Shown here in pieces: positions 18,101 through 25,034 of a stretch of DNA of 61,380 nt (positions are counted from its first letter, which is position 1; the number at the start of each line of letters is the position of its first letter). Made by a program: the position numbers and the translations under genes. This DNA is from Bacteroidia bacterium (GTDB lineage: Bacteria > Bacteroidota > Bacteroidia > UKL13-3), in the NCBI GenBank assembly GCA_021740845.1, contig JAIOYZ010000024.1, positions 1 to 61,380 on the forward strand, given 5' to 3'. The notes beneath the pieces are model-generated. The model had not been told where the DNA came from. It searched no databases and was given only the letters and a program-made list of their open reading frames with translations.

Positions 18101-20172
18101 AAAATAGTCTGGGGCAAAGTGTAAACAGAAGTACAACCTGTTATCGTATCTATGGCTGTTAGTGTGAGCAAAAAGGTTCCACTCGAATCGTAATTATGAC
18201 TTGTAACTTGGCCAACTTTTGAAGAACCATCACCAAAATCCCAAATAAACTTATTTCCTCCTTTGCTGGTATTTTGAATTTGAATTTGAGATTTTGAGCA
18301 GCCAAAGTAGCTCGTTTTAAATTCAGCAATGGGACCCATTACCCTTATATAATTTGCCCTTGAAAAATTGGTAGAACAACCATTGTGTATGGCTAATAAT
18401 CCAATATTAAAAGTACCTGTATCTTTAAAAAAGACTTTGTTACCAGCTTCCCATAAAATATCGCTGGTATCTCCATAAACATACTTAAAGCTTAGGTTGG
18501 GCACATTGGAGGTGGTGGTATTGGTGAAAATTATAGGTTGTTCACTGTAACAATAAACCCTTTTCTCTGCAAAAAAATCTGGCGTCACATGCATTCCAAC
18601 AATGAGGGTATCATGTTGCTGAGAATAACAACCTTCGGCATTAGTGGCTGTTAAGGTTATTACATAAGTACCCGTATCGTTATAGGTATGGTATGCCACG
18701 GAGGTATTTGCCCCAGCACCTGCCTTGCCAAAATTCCAGGTAAAATTGGTAAATCGAGAAAAATTTGTATCCGTTACAGAAAAAGTAACTGGTAATGGCA
18801 CACATCCATATTTGGGTATGATTACTGGAATAATACTACCTGGATTAATTTTGATATAGGCAGTTTTCACCATGGTGTCCTTACACCCATTTACATGAGA
18901 AGTAATTAGTCTTACCGTATAATTTCCATTTTGAGTATAGATATTGCTTGGGTTCTTTTGGTTAGAAGTTTGCCCATTGCCAAAATCCCAATTCCAAGAG
19001 GTAGCATTGGTGCTAGAATCCCTAAAATGAACCGTAGCTGGTGCTTTACAAAAAAACCATTTATCTGCATCAAAATTACTTTTAGAGGAGGCTTGAACCG
19101 AGAAAAATGAAGATTTCAAAGCAGATACCACACAACTTCCAATCTTGACTTTGAGCTCTAAAGAATAGGTACCAATAGGTAAATTAGTCAATTTAGGATG
19201 TTTAAAATTAGAAACCAAAACCCCATTTAAATACCATTCGTAAACAATTCCAAAAGTGTCAAAATTGGTGGTATTAATAATAGAAACATTACCCGGTGCA
19301 CACAAGTCTGGAGTACCACTTATATTAAAATTTGGAACCACATCCGCAATTTTAATATAGGCTGGTTTCACCAACGAAACTGTGCATTGTGCAGAGGTTA
19401 CAACCTGCAATGAAACAGAATAATTCCCTTTAGTAGAATAATTTGCCGTTGGGTTACTAAGTGTGCTTTGTGTTCCATTGCCAAAATCCCACTTGTAGGA
19501 ATAGGTCCCAGCTGGTGAAACAAGGGGTGTAAAAGGAGTAGAAAATGGAAGGCCACAACCAAAAAAAGAACTCGCCTTAAAATCAAGGGTGGGTTTGGTT
19601 TGAACCAAAACTAAATTATTTTTAATCAATGAATTTCTGCAACCATTTCCATCTGTAACTTGTAAACTAACAGAAAAAGAATTGGAGGCATAATAGGTAT
19701 TGTTTGGATTCTTACTAGTGGAAATTGCACCGTCCCCAAAATCCCATGCCCAGCTCACAATACTGCTTAATGGAGATGAACTTGAGTCCTGAAAGGAAAC
19801 GAGTAAGGGTGCACAACCTTTATTTGGGTTGGTTCCAAATGCTACACTAGGCAAAGGGTAAACAGTAATATAATCAACCAAAGTTTTAGTGTTTGAACCT
19901 AAGGAATTTGAAACAGTTAATTTAACTGCAAACTTGCCAGCAACTACATAGGAGGCGGAAGGGTTCTGTAAGGTGGATGTATTTCCGTTTCCAAAATCCC
20001 ATAAATAAGTAGTTGGACTATTGGTGGACAGACTTGTAAATTGAACCAATAAGGGCGCACATCCTTGGGTGTGATTGGCAGAAAAATTAGCAATGGGTTG
20101 TGCATACCCATTTAAAGAAAATAAAAGGGTAGAAAAAATAAGGTATTTATTTAAGCTTATAGGCACAATCAA
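15160..20172 (-). CDS. Giant PKD-repeat surface protein with T9SS type B (gliding-type) sorting domain
   Basis: 1670 residues. After a signal peptide ending NGYAQ come about fourteen PKD-like units, several with clear WDFGDG/WDFGNG cores followed by NP and a YxxxG turn; others are degenerate (for example EVGSDVYTG). Then come two or three fibronectin-III-like segments (about residues 1270-1560) and a CHU_C/type B C-terminal domain (APNAFTCNQDKLNDGF, then FNRWGETVYETDD). Such domains direct export through type IX secretion and are common on gliding-associated adhesins. No enzymatic domain is seen. There is no ATG: a stop precedes TTG (20172), and an in-frame GTG lies 6 bases later; either could initiate. 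Unpaired downstream of the TonB-like pair and convergent with it. Confidence 0.88.
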   Translation of the reverse strand: MIVPISLNKYLIFSTLLFSLNGYAQPIANFSANHTQGCAPLLVQFTSLSTNSPTTYLWDFGNGNTSTLQNPSASYVVAGKFAVKLTVSNSLGSNTKTLVDYITVYPLPSVAFGTNPNKGCAPLLVSFQDSSSSPLSSIVSWAWDFGDGAISTSKNPNNTYYASNSFSVSLQVTDGNGCRNSLIKNNLVLVQTKPTLDFKASSFFGCGLPFSTPFTPLVSPAGTYSYKWDFGNGTQSTLSNPTANYSTKGNYSVSLQVVTSAQCTVSLVKPAYIKIADVVPNFNISGTPDLCAPGNVSIINTTNFDTFGIVYEWYLNGVLVSNFKHPKLTNLPIGTYSLELKVKIGSCVVSALKSSFFSVQASSKSNFDADKWFFCKAPATVHFRDSSTNATSWNWDFGNGQTSNQKNPSNIYTQNGNYTVRLITSHVNGCKDTMVKTAYIKINPGSIIPVIIPKYGCVPLPVTFSVTDTNFSRFTNFTWNFGKAGAGANTSVAYHTYNDTGTYVITLTATNAEGCYSQQHDTLIVGMHVTPDFFAEKRVYCYSEQPIIFTNTTTSNVPNLSFKYVYGDTSDILWEAGNKVFFKDTGTFNIGLLAIHNGCSTNFSRANYIRVMGPIAEFKTSYFGCSKSQIQIQNTSKGGNKFIWDFGDGSSKVGQVTSHNYDSSGTFLLTLTAIDTITGCTSVYTLPQTILRGVTPNFTISSKVGCMPLTAILTNTTEPLSDFIHCRFEVGSDVYTGNVVSALLYNPGKYTVKMILTDKLNCVYSITKEDSILVNGAYLKYTSTPEFGCSPLLMHVRDSSKADLPISKRIWYWGTGDSTVYTHKDSINSRYVYQQPPAYQNGGYTLKLVIEDSMGCRFFMNRKLYISRPKPDFTVTQLRTCLADTFIFKPIADDLIGLTPVSFYWKINNEVSSSRILKKLYYGDTSVLVKLIASDVYGCIDSMVKTVKIITGPPKIDFDAMPKKINCPGPPIYFTDYSTPGSTPIKEWKWEFGDGGISNLQNPTRIYLLPGTYSVMLTLTDSIGCTSSKTIPDMVVIGGPDGNYALFPNFGCAPLKVEFGALATNVVKYEWDMGDGTIDTNANTFHTYTRPGRYIPNLTLTDSAGCKIGLPPIDSIEVLANPQVDFFVSKKKNCLGASVSLTGEVIHSSPIQIYKWSIDGNTFSTLGPHVYNCNRVGDIPVMFEVTDDQGCIGKKFDSLAISVFKDSLAPNQPFAYRASVETDEAVSFNFSENKESDLDFYLIHYDWNGSAFNQTRTLSDIQDTVQFFENLSTRYFTYSYQMQAVDVCNNYSLPSKTHTTMELKAKGLVNAIQLDWSPYLGWDSVTNYTIFRLNDESKQFDKIGKIGGEILSFVDTQVYCHKISTYKVMASFQGIVSFSDTAAAIPLFLATTPQTRTVRATVENNKNVLVQWYKRTHKFPYNFVIEKSSSDPKHGFEQIVLGENDTFYIDKNVDVQKYSYQYVVYIEDACGGLGEPSNMAKTILLNLDVEKNDKLLENPVLSWNPYQEWASGIERYELYFKNDSLGINELIATKYSGDTLASKHEYLSYDQDDYCYQVVAYQKDSNWIMSWSNIACMNTAPRMYAPNAFTCNQDKLNDGFLIQGVFVKKFELQIFNRWGETVYETDDMNAAWDGNYNGAPAPSDVYVYIATGYGRKGKFTTIKGNVTLLR

Positions 20173-20514
20173 CTAATTGTAAGCAATTTAATATTTTAAT
20201 TTCGATTTAATTAAAAGCCATAAAAAATTAATAAAATATTTATTAATCTTGTTTGCTTTTTATATTCAAACATCTCCTTTTCATGTTTTATGGTTTGGTT
20301 CGAACCAACTAATAAATAAAGGAATTATGGCTATTTTTAAAACTAAAAAAAAGTATAAGTACTTAAAGAAAAAATGCTTAAAAAAAAATTTTCTTTGTGG
20401 TCATAATGAGAGTAGATCAAATGGATTTTTTTAAGAAAATGAATTGCAATTAGAGAGTTTAAAATTAAAAATTATTAAGAGGTTTATATCGAACCTAATC
20501 CAAAAATAAAATAC
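20173..20514. other. 342-base divergent intergenic region
   Basis: Very AT-rich gap between the PKD gene and the Mur ligase gene. It contains a GGTTCGAACC palindrome (20297-20306) and a possible small reading frame (20327-20434). No convincing TAnnTTTG promoter, riboswitch or structured RNA was recognised. Confidence 0.5.
20327..20434 (+). CDS. Possible 35-residue basic small protein
   Basis: An ATG preceded by AAAGGA at Shine-Dalgarno distance opens a 35-codon frame. The product is very lysine-rich (MAIFKTKKKYKYLKKK at the start) and ends RSNGFF. It lies about 80 bases upstream of the Mur ligase gene on the same strand. I recognise no family. In such AT-rich DNA a short Lys-rich frame can occur by chance, so this rests only on the ribosome-binding site. 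Confidence 0.25.
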   Translation: MAIFKTKKKYKYLKKKCLKKNFLCGHNESRSNGFF

Positions 20515-21861
20515 ATGCGTATACACTTTATATCTATCGGCGGTGCTGTAATGCACAATATGGCTATTGCCTTACATAAAAAAGGTTACCAAGTAACTGG
20601 TACCGATGATGAAATTTACGAACCAGCTTTATCGAGGTTGAAAAATTACGATTTACTTCCCAATCAATTTGGTTGGCAACCAAATCTTATTACACAAGAT
20701 ATTGATGCCATTATTTTAGGTATGCATGCTCGCAAAGACAATCCAGAATTGGCTCGCGCACAAGAATTAGGTTTGAAAATATATTCTTTTCCCGAATACA
20801 TGTATGAGCAAACCAAAGACAAATTAAGAATTGTTGTAGGAGGTAGTCATGGCAAAACAACTACTACTGCCATGATACTTCATGTATTGAATTACCATAA
20901 CCTCGAATTTGATTATTTGGTAGGTTCTCAATTAGCAGGTTTTGAAACCATGGTTGGGTTCAGCCATACTTCTAAAATTGCCGTTTTTGAAGGAGACGAA
21001 TACTTAACTTCCGCCTTAGATTTACGACCAAAGTTTCATGTATATCAAGCAAATATTGGCATCATCACAGGCATTGCATGGGATCATATCAATGTGTTTC
21101 CAACATATGAAAACTATTTATTTCAATTCGAAAAATTCATCAAAGACATTTCAAAAGATGGTTCTATCATTTATTGTGAATCCGATCCAGAGGTGAAAAA
21201 ATTATTGGATCAAACCGAAACTGTTTGCGAAAAAATACCGTATACCACTCCCCTATTTTCAGTTGAAAACGGACATTTTATTTTGCCAACTTCTGTAACG
21301 GGAGAAGAAAATCCAGTTAGCTTATCTTTCTTTGGCACACACAATTTGCAAAACATGATGGCTGCTAAACATGCTTGTTTAAAGGCCGGTTTGAACCAAG
21401 CGCAGTTTTACGAAGCCATTCAAGGTTTTAAAGGAACAGCAAAAAGATTGGAGACTATCAAAGAAACGGAACATAGTTTGGTATTACGTGATTTTGCACA
21501 TGCACCTTCTAAATTGAAAGCTACCGTAAATGCTGTTAGAGAATTGTATCCCGATAGAAAACTAATAGCTGCCTATGAACTTCATACTTACAGCAGCTTA
21601 AATAAAGACTTCTTACCACATTACCACAACACTTTAGAAAAGGCAGATGTTCGTGCTGTATTATTTAGCAAACATGCTTTAGAAATAAAGAAAATGCCCA
21701 TGCTTGACCCAAGTGAAGTGGCAGCAGGTTTTGGAGAAGACGTAAGGGTGTTTACCGACAAAAATGAACTGCGCGCATTTCTTGAACAATACTATACAGG
21801 CAATGAAAATCTTTTGCTAATGAGCAGCGGAACTTTTGATGGAATGAGTTTGGAGTTTTAA
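20515..21861 (+). CDS. mpl: Mur ligase family, probable murein tripeptide ligase Mpl
   Basis: 448 residues. The Mpl enzyme attaches recycled L-Ala-gamma-D-Glu-meso-DAP tripeptide to UDP-MurNAc. The N-terminal UDP-binding Rossmann motif is MRIHFISIGGAVMHNMA, the ATP-binding motif is VVGGSHGKTTTTAMI (about residues 106-120), and the central domain has GITGIAWDHINVFPTYENY, as expected for MurC/Mpl. The C-terminal domain has VLRDFAHAPSKLKATV. The absence of the usual MurC sequence GIGGxGMSG and the SIGGAVMHNMA start favour Mpl over MurC. It is a single gene, not in a division-cell wall cluster. A GGTTTGAACC motif at 21388 encodes GLNQ. Confidence 0.78.
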   Translation: MRIHFISIGGAVMHNMAIALHKKGYQVTGTDDEIYEPALSRLKNYDLLPNQFGWQPNLITQDIDAIILGMHARKDNPELARAQELGLKIYSFPEYMYEQTKDKLRIVVGGSHGKTTTTAMILHVLNYHNLEFDYLVGSQLAGFETMVGFSHTSKIAVFEGDEYLTSALDLRPKFHVYQANIGIITGIAWDHINVFPTYENYLFQFEKFIKDISKDGSIIYCESDPEVKKLLDQTETVCEKIPYTTPLFSVENGHFILPTSVTGEENPVSLSFFGTHNLQNMMAAKHACLKAGLNQAQFYEAIQGFKGTAKRLETIKETEHSLVLRDFAHAPSKLKATVNAVRELYPDRKLIAAYELHTYSSLNKDFLPHYHNTLEKADVRAVLFSKHALEIKKMPMLDPSEVAAGFGEDVRVFTDKNELRAFLEQYYTGNENLLLMSSGTFDGMSLEF

Positions 21862-21935
21862 TTTTTAAGCCACCTAAATCAGGTCTACTTTTTTTAGGAC
21901 TAGGTAAACTCGGTAGTTTATTTAATTTAAAAATT

Positions 21936-23078
21936 TCAAATTATTTCCCCTGCCCATAGCCTTTCCAAAAATATTTTCCAAGGCAAAACCATAACATTGT
22001 CGATAAGTCGAGGCAGTGGCTCATTGCAAACCAAAATCAATTGTTTTGTTTCATATTCTTCTGAAAAACTTTTAAGTCCCTTTAAATGTCTGGCATTAAT
22101 ATTTGAAGAGGACTTAACTTCAATGGCCACCTCATTTTCGCCCAATATGAAATCAACTTCTATTTGCGATGCAGTTCTCCAATAAGAAATCAGGTACTCA
22201 TTACCAGAATATTTACTATGTGCAAATATTTCTTGATAAATTAAATGTTCGAAGGCATTACCAAATATTTCACTTCCCTGCTGGATTTCACCTCTTTTGA
22301 GTAAATAATTAACAATACCAATATCGAAAAAATAAAACTTTGGGGCAGAAATAACCCTTCTCTTTGGTTTTTTCTGAAAAGAAGGTAGGAACCTCCCAAT
22401 TAATGTATCTTCTAAAATTTGAAAATACTCCTTCACGGTAGGAGGAGAAACCCCACAATCAGCAGCAATATTGGCATAATTCACCATTTCTCCGTTGCTA
22501 AATGCAGCTGCTTCAAGAAATCTTGAAAAGGATTGTATGTTTCTGATTTTTGCTTCGGCCGCAATTTCATCTTTCAAGTAATTACCAATATAAGCCGATA
22601 TTTTTTTCTTAGCATTTGTGGCCAAATAATGTTTTGGTATTAATCCATTATTCAAGGCTTTTAGTAAATCAAATTCAGGAATCTCACTACTTACCAAAGG
22701 GTAAAGTTCATATCTGAGGGCCCTTCCACCAAGAAGATTTGAACCACCACGAATAATTTTACGAGGACTAGATCCACTTAATATAAATTGAACCTTATGA
22801 TTTGTAATAAGCCAATGAACTTCATTTAGCAATTCAGGAATTCTTTGAACTTCGTCAATAACTACTATTCTATTTTCATTGTCAGCCAAAACAGTTTCTC
22901 TCAAGATTGATGGCTGTTTAGATAATCTTTCAAAAACATCAGATAATAACAAATCAAACCACAATGCATTCGGATAAAGTCTTTTTAGCAAAGTGCTCTT
23001 TCCTGTTTGTCTTGCACCCCACAAAAACAAACTTTCACCCTCAGAATCAATTAATACTTGTTTTCTATCGAACTCCAT
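21936..23078 (-). CDS. AAA ATPase with DUF4143 C-terminal domain
   Basis: 380 residues. The N-terminal AAA_14-type ATPase has Walker A GARQTGKSTLL (about residues 21-31), Walker B RIVVIDEVQRIPEL and a sensor LSGSSPRK. The C-terminal DUF4143 domain contains a helix-turn-helix-like stretch (NYANIAADCGVSPPTVKEYF) and a nuclease-like EVDFILGENEVAIEVKSS motif, resembling the D-ExK core of restriction-like folds, although activity in this family is not established. Such genes are widespread, often single, and of unknown role. Two TTATCATG half-sites lie in the promoter. AT content and isolation suit an accessory gene. Confidence 0.85.
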   Translation of the reverse strand: MEFDRKQVLIDSEGESLFLWGARQTGKSTLLKRLYPNALWFDLLLSDVFERLSKQPSILRETVLADNENRIVVIDEVQRIPELLNEVHWLITNHKVQFILSGSSPRKIIRGGSNLLGGRALRYELYPLVSSEIPEFDLLKALNNGLIPKHYLATNAKKKISAYIGNYLKDEIAAEAKIRNIQSFSRFLEAAAFSNGEMVNYANIAADCGVSPPTVKEYFQILEDTLIGRFLPSFQKKPKRRVISAPKFYFFDIGIVNYLLKRGEIQQGSEIFGNAFEHLIYQEIFAHSKYSGNEYLISYWRTASQIEVDFILGENEVAIEVKSSSNINARHLKGLKSFSEEYETKQLILVCNEPLPRLIDNVMVLPWKIFLERLWAGEII

Positions 23079-23096
23079 TCAACAAATCTACTTTAT

Positions 23097-23136
23097 TTTA
23101 TCATGATAAACAAAAGTATTACTTTATATTATCATG
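23097..23136. promoter_or_regulatory. Promoter with TTTATCATGATAAA palindrome and second TTATCATG site
   Basis: A 14-bp perfect palindrome lies 19-32 bases before the DUF4143 gene, and a second TTATCATG starts 31 bases after the first. Between them the minus strand has TACTTTTG (23111-23118), a full match to TAnnTTTG. Sites on both sides of the -7 box, three helical turns apart, look like a repressor operator. Confidence 0.5.
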
Positions 23137-23252
23137 TAATTAATAGAGTACTTAGACACCCTAAATCAAATATGAGAATGCAAATACTTTGGGTATTTGA
23201 TTTATTTTTGGCATTTCTTTCAAACTAAAAAATCTTTTGGTACTTTTATTTT

Positions 23253-23939
23253 ATGAAACTTATTAGCCTATTACTCCTTTTGCCAAGCTTGTGTTTTGGA
23301 CAAGATACTTTTAGAAAAGTAAACCTAAAAGAAATAGAGAAAACTCTCTCAAACCAAACAGAATACAATTATCCAAAACTTATGGAAAGGTATTTAGATA
23401 AGGATACCACCCTAACTGGGGACGAGTTTTTTTATTTATACTATGGTCAGGCAATACAAGAAAAATATAGCCCTTATGGCGGTGGCGACGATAAAAAATT
23501 AAAAGAAATCCTTAACAAAAAAGAAGAACATTCGGATAAAGAATTGGAGAAAATTATTAGTTTGAGTGAGAAAATCTTAAAAGACGTTCCCTTTGATTTG
23601 GATTATTGGCTTTATATTACCTATGCCAATAAAATGTTAAACAGAGAAAGCGAAAGGCAAAAATCCATCTTCATGTACCAAGGAATATTAAATACTATAT
23701 ACTCAACTGGAGATGGCAAAACAGAAGAAACTGCATTTTGGGTAATTAAAGTTGATAATGAATATACCATGCTTCGTTGGCTCGATTTGAAATTTGGGGG
23801 TAAACAAGCACTTACTGCTAATCGTTGCGATAGGCTAAGTCTAAAAAAGAACGATCAAGATTTGGATGCCTTGTATTTTAATGTTTCCATCCTCTTTGAA
23901 AGCATGAGTAAATTATTTAACAAGGGAAATAAGAAATAA
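23253..23939 (+). CDS. DUF4919 family secreted protein
   Basis: 228 residues with a signal peptide ending SLCFGQ. The mature part matches DUF4919 as I know it: YPKLMERYLDKDTTLTGDEFFYLYYG and QEKYSPYGG near the start, then helical repeats, AFWVIKVDNEYTMLRW and CDRLSL. Function unknown; found in Bacteroidota, probably periplasmic. The last 107 bases, including the stop, are duplicated about 1 kb downstream, beyond the nucleotidyltransferase pair. The upstream region has only a weak TACTTTTA promoter-like match near the ATG. Confidence 0.8.
   Translation: MKLISLLLLLPSLCFGQDTFRKVNLKEIEKTLSNQTEYNYPKLMERYLDKDTTLTGDEFFYLYYGQAIQEKYSPYGGGDDKKLKEILNKKEEHSDKELEKIISLSEKILKDVPFDLDYWLYITYANKMLNRESERQKSIFMYQGILNTIYSTGDGKTEETAFWVIKVDNEYTMLRWLDLKFGGKQALTANRCDRLSLKKNDQDLDALYFNVSILFESMSKLFNKGNKK
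23833..23939 (+). repeat. Direct repeat, copy 1 (3' end of the DUF4919 gene)
   Basis: 107 bases repeated at 24860-24966 with four mismatches, all in the first 40 bases; then 64 consecutive identical bases to the end of the reading frame. The two copies bracket the nucleotidyltransferase module. Confidence 0.9.
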
Positions 23940-24020
23940 AAAGAGAGTGAGAAACTTCGAGTAGCAACCTCTTACCACGTAAAAAAAAATCAAGAAGACT
24001 GGAATAAAAAACTAGGAGGT

Positions 24021-24491
24021 TTACCTTTTAGAATTTATCCTTTGTAATTCATCAACGTCCATTTTATCTTTTAATCGGCTTGTGGTTATTTTCGATAGAA
24101 TCAAATGATTCAATTGGATAAACGGAATTGGAATTCCATCCAATTCCGAAATTAATTTTTCATTGAAAGCCTCATCGAATTTTACACCAGAAATATGTGT
24201 CATGAAATCAATTTTATAAGGTTCAACCCCATCTACAAAAACTACTGGTTTTGAAAAATCCAATTTTCTTAATTGATCAATCATTTCCAACGAAACGCCT
24301 AAATTCAATAAGCAATCTAAAATCCGATCTTTATTTAGTCCATTATCAGGCTTTATCCATAAATCAATATCTCCCGTTGTTCTTCTATATCCATGGTAAT
24401 TGACAGCATATCCACCTACAACCAAATACTCAACTTCATTTTGATTTAATTCCTTAATTAAGCTATAAGTATATGCATCAAAAATATTCAT
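24021..24491 (-). CDS. Nucleotidyltransferase-fold protein, toxin-like partner of a two-gene module
   Basis: 156 residues with the nucleotidyltransferase signature VGGYAVNYHGYRRTTGDIDL (residues 21-40): the GG pair and the DxD metal site. It continues with LNLGVSLEMIDQLRK and VDGVEPYKIDFMTHISGV, where KIDF supplies the third acidic residue. The family includes MNT- and AbiEii-like proteins of toxin-antitoxin modules, but many members have unknown targets. The ATG overlaps the stop of the 78-residue partner by 4 bases, so the two are coupled. The pair is antisense to, and flanked by, the DUF4919 direct repeat, which suggests recent insertion. Confidence 0.8.
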   Translation of the reverse strand: MNIFDAYTYSLIKELNQNEVEYLVVGGYAVNYHGYRRTTGDIDLWIKPDNGLNKDRILDCLLNLGVSLEMIDQLRKLDFSKPVVFVDGVEPYKIDFMTHISGVKFDEAFNEKLISELDGIPIPFIQLNHLILSKITTSRLKDKMDVDELQRINSKR

Positions 24492-24724
24492 AAAAGTATT
24501 TTAACTGAATGAATAGTTGGTAAATTATTAGGATCATATCCATGCATACCGTAGGCAATATTTATGAATTTCCTCATTTGCATCAACCTCTCAGTGGGTG
24601 TTAATCGACTCATTTGACCCAATTCATACTCTTCTTGTTCCTCAAAAGTGGCAAAAATTCTAAACTCCCTCTTCGGACTATCTGTGGGTTCCTTTGCAAA
24701 AAAATTTAAATCTTTCTCAGTCAT
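24488..24724 (-). CDS. Small partner protein of the nucleotidyltransferase
   Basis: 78 residues, hydrophilic, with an acidic N-terminal half (MTEKDLNFFAKEPTDSPK, then FEEQEEYELGQMSRLTP) and a helical LTPTERLMQMRKFINIAYG stretch. No DNA-binding motif is evident. It is translated first and overlaps the nucleotidyltransferase gene by 4 bases, as expected for an antitoxin or regulatory partner. A TACATTTG promoter element (24735-24742, minus strand) lies 10 bases upstream. I know this kind of small gene only as the usual neighbour of such nucleotidyltransferases; its function is inferred from context. Confidence 0.65.
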   Translation of the reverse strand: MTEKDLNFFAKEPTDSPKREFRIFATFEEQEEYELGQMSRLTPTERLMQMRKFINIAYGMHGYDPNNLPTIHSVKILL

Positions 24725-24734
24725 TTTCTTATTT

Positions 24735-24742
24735 CAAATGTA
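24735..24742 (-). promoter_or_regulatory. -7 element of the nucleotidyltransferase module
   Basis: TACATTTG on the minus strand matches TAnnTTTG and ends 10 bases before the first ATG of the pair, giving a very short leader. Confidence 0.4.
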
Positions 24743-24859
24743 CTTTTTATAGTTCACATTTTTACCCCGATTCTTCAAATAAAACCTATCAATGATTTTC
24801 AACCCCAATACCTTTTGAACGGCCTTTCTATTATTTTATTTATCCTTAAAATAAGTAAA

Positions 24860-24966
24860 GGCTAAGCCTTAAAAAGAACGATTAAGATTTGGATGCCATG
24901 TATTTTAATGTTTCCATCCTCTTTGAAAGCATGAGTAAATTATTTAACAAGGGAAATAAGAATAAA
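24860..24966 (+). pseudogene. Direct repeat, copy 2: decayed 3' fragment of a DUF4919 gene
   Basis: About 96% identical to the end of the complete DUF4919 gene. A C-to-T change makes an in-frame TAA (24883-24885) and there is no upstream coding sequence, so it is a remnant. It abuts the shared terminator before valS, which suggests this was the original 3' junction of the gene. The 118 bases between it and the module promoter show no DUF4919 homology. Confidence 0.85.
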
Positions 24967-25003
24967 AAAAGGGGACTCCAATCATTTGTTGGAATCCCCT
25001 TTT
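24967..25003. terminator. Bidirectional terminator between the DUF4919 fragment and valS
   Basis: Arms AAAAGGGGACTCCA and TGGAATCCCCTTTT pair with one mismatch around a 9-base loop, with A and T tracts on both sides. Confidence 0.8.
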
Positions 25004-25034
25004 ATGTTTATTAAGTAATTTAAGGCTAGCGGAT

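Noticed and set aside
20200-20510. Riboswitch or structured RNA upstream of the Mur ligase gene
   Set aside because: No conserved stem or aptamer motif could be recognised; the region is mainly A/T runs.
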